Shown here: piece after piece, positions 6,292 through 10,186 of the stretch | Numbering within the stretch: position 1 is the stretch's first letter | Layout: each line of letters starts with the position of its first letter | Source: Gemmatimonadota bacterium | GTDB taxonomy: Bacteria > Gemmatimonadota > Gemmatimonadetes > Gemmatimonadales > Gemmatimonadaceae | DNA length: 10,186 bases | Direction of reading: 5' to 3' | NCBI GenBank assembly: GCA_028287225.1 | Contig: JAQBPZ010000335.1 | Span: 1-10,186, forward strand | The notes under the pieces: generated by a model | What the model was told of the DNA's origin: nothing | Seen by the model: the letters and a program-made list of their open reading frames with translations, nothing else | The model's database searches: none | Made by a program: the position numbers and the translations under genes

Positions 6292-6666
6292 GTGTTCCTC
6301 CCCAAGTCGTTCCCGCTGCCCAAGGGGCCGTACAGCCCCGCCGTGCGCGCCGGCGACTTCGTCTACGTGAGCGGCCAGACGCCGCGCGACCCGATGACCG
6401 GCGAGCTCGTTGGCGACGACGTGGCAACCCAGGCGCGATTCACGCTGTCCAACGTGCAGCGGGTCCTCCGGCAGGCCGGTGGAGAGCTGAGCGATGTCGT
6501 GAGCCTGACGCTCTACCTCCAGCACATGAGCGACTGGGAGGCGGTGAACGAGGTGTACAAGGAATTCTTCACCGCGCCCTTTCCGAGCCGCACCGCGGTC
6601 GGGTGCGACCTCCGCGACATCCTCGTGGAGATCAGCGTCGTGGCCTACGTGAAGGGCCTGTCTTAA
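6292..6666 (+). CDS. RidA-family (YjgF/YER057c/UK114) enamine/imine deaminase
   Basis: RidA enzymes hydrolyse reactive enamine/imine intermediates, such as those released by PLP-dependent dehydratases, in the cytoplasm. The 124-residue product matches family length (about 125-130). It shows KGPYSPAVRAGDFVYVSGQT (11-30), the substrate-pocket arginine in PFPSRTAVG (R100) and the catalytic-site glutamate in ILVEISVVAY (E113), corresponding to Arg105 and Glu120 of E. coli RidA. The loop between these two is about two residues shorter than in E. coli. The frame has no ATG near the conserved start. GTG 6292 places GPYS at residue 12, close to the family norm; GTG 6274 or 6247 would add 6 or 15 residues. 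None has a clear Shine-Dalgarno, so the start is uncertain. It is 55 bases after the COG3014 gene on the same strand, and a link to the envelope operon is not evident. Confidence 0.88.
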   Translation: MFLPKSFPLPKGPYSPAVRAGDFVYVSGQTPRDPMTGELVGDDVATQARFTLSNVQRVLRQAGGELSDVVSLTLYLQHMSDWEAVNEVYKEFFTAPFPSRTAVGCDLRDILVEISVVAYVKGLS

Positions 6667-6724
6667 CGAATGCTGTCGCGCAACGTCTTCCAGAGTGGAT
6701 GCGCGATGTAGCGCGCCAACACAT

Positions 6725-6730
6725 TGGAGG
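6725..6730 (+). promoter_or_regulatory. Ribosome binding site of the Spy-like gene
   Basis: TGGAGG ends four bases before ATG 6735. It is one of the two strongest Shine-Dalgarno sites in the window and rejects the longer in-frame opening that overlaps the end of the RidA gene. Confidence 0.8.
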
Positions 6731-6734
6731 TTTC

Positions 6735-7259
6735 ATGCGTAAGTCTCGTGTAATCGCACTCGTCGTCGCGTCGCTCGTGTCGTCCGCTGCACTCGCCCAG
6801 GCCCAGTCCGCTGCGTCGCCGGCGCAGGGCGCCCGACACGAGATGCGCGGTGGCATGCCGGGTGAGCGTGGCCGTGGTGGCGCGCTTCGCGGCATCAAGC
6901 TGAGCGACGCCGAGAAGGCGCGGCTCAAGACGATCCATGGCAAGTATGCGACGGAAGGCAAGTCGCTGCGCGAATCGCTGAAGCCGGCGATGCAGGAAGC
7001 GCGGGCGGCACGCCAGAAGGGTGATACGGCAGCAGCGCGAGCCGTGTGGGATCGCAACAAGGGCGCGCGCGACCAGCTGACGGCGCTGCGCACCCGCGAG
7101 CAGGCGGAGCTGCGCGCCGCGCTGTCGCCGGAGAACCAGAAGGTGTACGACGCCAACGTCGCGCAGCGGGCCGAGCGCCGCGCGGAGTGGGCGAAGAATG
7201 GCGGCCGGAAGGGCGCCAGGGGTGGGCACGACGGGCACCGCGCCGCGACCAACGGCTGA
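6735..7259 (+). CDS. Spy/CpxP-like periplasmic protein
   Basis: This 174-residue exported protein has a clear signal peptide (MRKSRVIALVVASLVSSAAL, cleavage near ALA-QAQ at 21/22). The mature part is almost entirely helical. LSDAEKARLKTIHGKYATEG (56-75) and LTALRTREQAELRAALSPEN (115-134) resemble the LTxxQ-type helices of Spy/CpxP and related periplasmic metal-stress proteins, but the exact LTxxQ motif is not intact. Members act as ATP-independent chaperones or stress sensors in the periplasm. Basic Arg/Gly-rich stretches flank the helical core (RGGMPGERGRGGALRG, 38-53, and GGRKGARGGHDGHR, 156-169), making the protein strongly cationic. It lies 68 bases after the RidA gene with its own strong ribosome site. 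No sensor kinase or regulator gene is adjacent, so control by an envelope-stress system is a guess from the family. Confidence 0.75.
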   Translation: MRKSRVIALVVASLVSSAALAQAQSAASPAQGARHEMRGGMPGERGRGGALRGIKLSDAEKARLKTIHGKYATEGKSLRESLKPAMQEARAARQKGDTAAARAVWDRNKGARDQLTALRTREQAELRAALSPENQKVYDANVAQRAERRAEWAKNGGRKGARGGHDGHRAATNG

Positions 7260-7334
7260 TACGGTGCCGGTGTATGAATAGCCGAGGGGAGTGACCCGGG
7301 CGCTGGTGGGGCGCACGACACGAACCGGAGCGAA

Positions 7335-7372
7335 CATGAATGGGTTGGCAGCTTGCTGCCAGCCCATTCATG
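7335..7372 (+). terminator. Long stem-loop between the Spy-like and peptidase genes
   Basis: An 18-base arm (7335-7352, CATGAATGGGTTGGCAGC) pairs with 7355-7372 (GCTGCCAGCCCATTCATG). The only non-Watson-Crick pair, T7345 with G7362, is a G-U wobble in plus-strand RNA but an A-C mismatch in minus-strand RNA, so the structure favours the plus strand. GAA (7332-7334) and TTC (7375-7377) extend it past a two-base bulge. No U-tract follows. It is either the 3' end of the Spy-like transcript or a structure in the peptidase leader. The remaining gap (7260-7446) holds a small CTCGGG/CCCGAG inverted repeat at 7384-7397 and the peptidase ribosome site. Confidence 0.65.
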
Positions 7373-7429
7373 CGTTCTACTCCCTCGGGTGCCCGAGCCG
7401 CCAGCGCCCCGGCGCCGCCGCGCGTAGAC

Positions 7430-7436
7430 AGGAGGT
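7430..7436 (+). promoter_or_regulatory. Ribosome binding site of the S9 peptidase gene
   Basis: AGGAGGT ends ten bases before ATG 7447. It supports that start rather than the in-frame GTG at 7291, which would translate through the stem-loop, or ATG 7471 further down. Confidence 0.8.
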
Positions 7437-7446
7437 ATCCCACCCG

Positions 7447-9657
7447 ATGTCCCACCATCCGAGGTTCGTGATGATTCCCACCGCTCGACTCGTCGTATCC
7501 GTCCTGCTCGGTGCCGGCGTGGCCGGCATCACCGGCGTGGCGCATGCGCAACAGCCCGCTGGCGGCCGCGCCTTCCAGCTCGCCGACTGGTACCGGCTCT
7601 CCACCGTGAGCGCCCCGGCGATGTCGCCCGCCGGCGACCGCGTCGCATTCACCGTGACGACCGTTCGCGAGAGCGAGAACAAGCGCCACAACGAGATCTG
7701 GGTGGTGCCCACCGCCGGCGGCGAGCCGCAGCGCTATACGTCGCCCGGCACGGAGAGCAGCAATGCGCGATGGTCCCCGGACGGACGCTACCTCTTCTTC
7801 AGCTCCACGCGACCCGGCGGGAAGGGAACCTCCTGGGCCATCCGCATGGATCAGCCCGGCGGGGAAGCCGCGCAGGTGGAGCAGTATCCGCCGGCTGGCA
7901 CGTATCCGACCAGCGGGCGCTTCGCAGTGTGGGCCGATGCCGACAGCGTGCCGGCCGCCGATTCGGCGAAGATGAAGGACGACCCGTACGCGAAGATGCT
8001 GCCGATGGCGCGCCCCCCGTACGGCGCGATCACCCGGCCGGCGAATCCCGCCCGGTTCGACGGCCGGCAGGTCGTCGACGCGCGCTACAAGAGCAACGAT
8101 CGCGGCTTCGTGCCCGGCCCGCGCGAGGCGCGCGTCTGGCGTCCCTCCCAGCTGTGGACGCAGGCCTTCGACGGCACCCCGAAGCGCCGGATCCTCACCA
8201 CGGCATATTCGGCACGCAACGCCGTCGTCAGCCCTGATGGCCAGTGGGTCGCATTCCTCGCCGATGCGGCGCTGCGCCCCGATTCGGTCGTGGAGCACGA
8301 GCGGGACTCGCTGTCGTACCTCCCGTATGACGCGCGTCGCGACGAAGCCGTCCGCAACGAGGCCGACATCTTCGTGGTCGGCATCGGAGGCGGCACCCCG
8401 CGGGCGGTCGCGCACTGGACCGGCGCGGAGAGCGACCTGACCTGGTCCCCGGACTCGCGCCGCATTGCCTTCATCGGTCGCCCGTCGCGCGTGTCGAGCG
8501 CCAGGGTCTACCTGGTCGACGCCACCGGCGGCGAGCCGCGTCAGGTTCTCGGCGACGACTTCCGCTACGAGCCGAGCGGCATCGACTGGGCCAGGAACGG
8601 AACGCTGACGTTCAACGCGGACGTCGGCGGCAGCAGCGGGCTGTTCCGGCTGGACCCCGCGACGCGCGTGGCGACGCCCCTGCTGTCGGGGCGGCGCAAG
8701 ATGAGCGGCTTCACCTGGGATCCCGCGGGGCGCCGAGTCGCCTACGTCGCCACCAGCATGACCCGGCCCACCGAGCTGTTCATCGCCGACGCCGACGGCC
8801 GCAACGAGCGGCAGCTCACCCGCTTCAACGAGAAGCTCACCCGCGACGTGGCGTTCAGCGACGCGGAGCGCTTCACGTACAAGTCCGTGGACGGCATGGA
8901 GATCGAGGGCTGGCTGATGAAGCCGTACGGCTGGCAGCCGGGCCGGCGCTATCCGGTGGTGCTGTACATCCACGGCGGGCCGCATTCCCAGTACGGCGAG
9001 GGCTGGTTCGACGAGTTCCAGAACCTGGCCGCGCAGGGCATGTACGTGCTCTTCACCAACCCGCGCGGGTCCAGCGGGTACGGCGCGCCCTTCACGTACG
9101 CGAGCCGAGGTGACTGGGGCGGCCGTGACTTCCAGGACCTGATGAAGGCGACCGACATCGCCGCGGCACGCGCCGACATCGACTCCACGCGCATGGGAGT
9201 CACCGGCGGCTCGTACGGCGGATTCATGACCGCCTGGATCACCACGAAGACGACCCGGTTCCGCGCGGCCCAGACCGACCGCATGATCAGCGACTGGACC
9301 TCCTGGTACGGCGCGTCGGATGCGCAGGGGCTCACCGAGTTCGAGTTCTACGGCAAGCCGTGGGACAACTTCGCCATGTACGACACGCTCTCGCCCATCC
9401 GGCACGTCAACCGCGTCCGGACCCCCACGCTGATGGTGCAGAGCGAGGACGACTTCCGTACGCCGATGGGCAATGCGGAGCTCTGGTTCATGGCGCTCAA
9501 GAAGCAGAACGTGCCCGTGGAGCTGGTGCGGTATCCGCGCTCCACGCACGAGCTGTCGCGCTCGGGCGAGCCATGGCTGCTGGTCGACCGCCTCGGTCGC
9601 CTGCGCCAGTGGTTCGGCTACTGGCTCCAGTCCCCGGCGCAGGCGGTCGGGCAATAG
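7447..9657 (+). CDS. Secreted S9C-type prolyl oligopeptidase family peptidase
   Basis: This 736-residue serine peptidase of the S9 (acylaminoacyl-peptidase/DPP-like) family is predicted to cleave short peptides outside the cytoplasm. The signal peptide ends near VAHA-QQ (34/35). A TolB/PD40-type beta-propeller follows, with repeats such as NARWSPDGRYLFFSS (from 106), AVVSPDGQWVAFLAD (from 259), DLTWSPDSRRIAFIG (from 330) and FTWDPAGRRVAYVA (from 422). The alpha/beta-hydrolase domain starts near 480: HGGPHSQYG (from H509) contributes the oxyanion region. The triad is S589 in GGSYGGF, D669 in SEDDFR and H701 in STHELSR. All key residues are present and the length is normal. The family can have dipeptidyl- or acylaminoacyl-peptidase specificity; the sequence does not decide between them. 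No partner gene is evident; it is flanked on both sides by long hairpins, suggesting a single-gene transcript. Confidence 0.93.
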   Translation: MSHHPRFVMIPTARLVVSVLLGAGVAGITGVAHAQQPAGGRAFQLADWYRLSTVSAPAMSPAGDRVAFTVTTVRESENKRHNEIWVVPTAGGEPQRYTSPGTESSNARWSPDGRYLFFSSTRPGGKGTSWAIRMDQPGGEAAQVEQYPPAGTYPTSGRFAVWADADSVPAADSAKMKDDPYAKMLPMARPPYGAITRPANPARFDGRQVVDARYKSNDRGFVPGPREARVWRPSQLWTQAFDGTPKRRILTTAYSARNAVVSPDGQWVAFLADAALRPDSVVEHERDSLSYLPYDARRDEAVRNEADIFVVGIGGGTPRAVAHWTGAESDLTWSPDSRRIAFIGRPSRVSSARVYLVDATGGEPRQVLGDDFRYEPSGIDWARNGTLTFNADVGGSSGLFRLDPATRVATPLLSGRRKMSGFTWDPAGRRVAYVATSMTRPTELFIADADGRNERQLTRFNEKLTRDVAFSDAERFTYKSVDGMEIEGWLMKPYGWQPGRRYPVVLYIHGGPHSQYGEGWFDEFQNLAAQGMYVLFTNPRGSSGYGAPFTYASRGDWGGRDFQDLMKATDIAAARADIDSTRMGVTGGSYGGFMTAWITTKTTRFRAAQTDRMISDWTSWYGASDAQGLTEFEFYGKPWDNFAMYDTLSPIRHVNRVRTPTLMVQSEDDFRTPMGNAELWFMALKKQNVPVELVRYPRSTHELSRSGEPWLLVDRLGRLRQWFGYWLQSPAQAVGQ

Positions 9658-9676
9658 CGCAGTCCCCCATCGCACT

Positions 9677-9725
9677 GGATGCAGCTCGGCCGCGTCGATG
9701 GACTCGACGCGGCCGAGCTGCATCC
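9677..9725 (+). terminator. 22-bp perfect stem-loop after the peptidase gene
   Basis: The arm 9677-9698 is the exact reverse complement of 9704-9725, with a five-base loop TGGAC. In plus-strand RNA it extends by a U-G pair (9676/9726) and a C-G pair (9675/9727). It starts 19 bases after the peptidase stop and ends 40 bases before the next ATG. No U-tract follows, so it differs from the textbook intrinsic terminator, but position and strength argue for a transcript 3' end. Confidence 0.75.
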
Positions 9726-9765
9726 GGGACGTGCGCATGGTACGGATCGTGACTTCTCCCTGCCC

Positions 9766-10186
9766 ATGAACCGATTCAGCTTGATCCCCCTCGTCGGAGG
9801 GCTGTGGGGCACCGTCGCATGCGGGCACGGCGAGGCCGGCTCCGCGGCCGCATCCAGTCGTGGAGGTGGAGGCGTCGACCTGGCCGGCGGCATCGTCGTG
9901 GCACGTCTCGCCGCCGATCCGGAGGTGCAGCGCGCCGACTCCCTCGTGCGTGCGGGGCGCCCCTGGCGTGCCTCCGCGCTGCTCGCGCCGCGCCTGCGCG
10001 CTCCAGGCTCCGCCAGCCCGGAGCTCCGCCTGGCCGGCGCCCGCGCCGCGGCGGCATGGGATGGATGGACCGAGGTGGAGCGCATCCTTCGCGGTGCCGA
10101 CTGGCTCGACCGCCGGTTCGGCGGCGAGGGCCGCGAGCTGCTCGCGCGCGGCGACCTGGAGCGCGGACAGGACGGTGTGGTCGATG
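9766..10186 (+). CDS. Exported helical-repeat protein, partial; possible lytic transglycosylase
   Basis: The reading frame starts at ATG 9766 and stays open to the window edge (140 codons visible). The N-terminus (MNRFSLIPLVGGLWGTVAC) is a short signal sequence; TVAC could be a weak lipobox with lipidation at C19. After a Gly/Ser-rich linker, the region from about 52 is Ala/Arg/Leu-rich and helical, with TPR-like spacing, for example ADSLVRAGRPWRASALLAPR (57-76), ELRLAGARAAAAWDGWTEVE (86-105) and GGEGRELLARGDLERG (119-134). Similar helical N-terminal parts precede SLT lytic transglycosylase domains in some high-GC bacteria, as far as I recall, but no catalytic region is inside the window. Alternatives are any TPR-containing lipoprotein. 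No Shine-Dalgarno is seen. Confidence 0.65.
   Translation, partial: MNRFSLIPLVGGLWGTVACGHGEAGSAAASSRGGGGVDLAGGIVVARLAADPEVQRADSLVRAGRPWRASALLAPRLRAPGSASPELRLAGARAAAAWDGWTEVERILRGADWLDRRFGGEGRELLARGDLERGQDGVVD

Noticed and set aside
7291..7446. N-terminal extension of the peptidase from GTG 7291
   Set aside because: It would be translated through an 18-bp stem-loop and place 52 residues before the signal peptide; AGGAGGT before ATG 7447 explains the start.
6925..9828. Open frame of 967 codons on the minus strand, opposite the peptidase gene
   Set aside because: It lies antisense to a gene with an intact S9 catalytic triad, signal peptide and ribosome site. Its product is low-complexity, rich in Arg, Gly, Ala and His, with no recognisable domain. 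Long antisense frames are expected where third positions are nearly all G or C.

Overview
The window is very GC-rich DNA with strong G/C preference at third codon positions. It carries a diderm (Gram-negative-type) envelope gene set: a TolC outer-membrane channel, an EmrA-type periplasmic adaptor, at least three lipoproteins, a Spy-like periplasmic protein and a secreted S9 peptidase. Shine-Dalgarno sites are present before some genes and absent before others. The style (large secreted S9C peptidases, Arg/Ala-rich proteins, patchy Shine-Dalgarno use) fits Gemmatimonadota or a similar high-GC soil lineage. That placement is an inference; no rRNA or other marker gene is present.

Layout. (1) 39-2583 (+): a TolC-family channel followed by a HlyD/EmrA-family adaptor, two parts of a tripartite efflux or secretion pump. 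The inner-membrane transporter is not in the window, and the pair ends at a strong palindromic region. (2) 2584-2755: an intergenic stretch between convergent genes that is almost wholly an imperfect nested inverted repeat, probably a bidirectional terminator or a repeat element. (3) 2756-3016 (-): a small CPXCG zinc-ribbon-like protein. (4) 3219-6236 (+): three consecutive predicted lipoproteins, namely LpoB, a lipoprotein with a BamE/SmpA-like segment and TPR-like repeats, and a COG3014-family protein. A CRP/FNR-like palindrome lies upstream of the first. This is the most interesting locus: the LpoB plus COG3014 pairing recurs in other diderms but is poorly characterised, and the middle gene is unusual. 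(5) 6292-6666 (+): a RidA-family enamine/imine deaminase. (6) 6735-7259 (+): a Spy/CpxP-like periplasmic protein. (7) 7447-9657 (+): a secreted S9C prolyl-oligopeptidase-family peptidase with an intact catalytic triad. (8) 9766-end (+): the start of an exported helical-repeat protein, possibly a lytic transglycosylase, cut by the window edge.

The genes share an envelope theme: export (TolC/HlyD), peptidoglycan synthase activation (LpoB), periplasmic quality control (Spy-like), peptide breakdown (S9) and possibly peptidoglycan turnover (last gene). Three unusually long hairpins (2653-2695, 7335-7372, 9677-9725) sit at gene boundaries. None is directly followed by a U-tract. The two on the plus-strand side contain or extend through G-T pairs that are stable only in plus-strand RNA, which suggests they act as RNA 3' ends or processing sites. 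No gene-free stretch exceeds 300 bases. I saw no tRNA, rRNA, CRISPR array or transposase.
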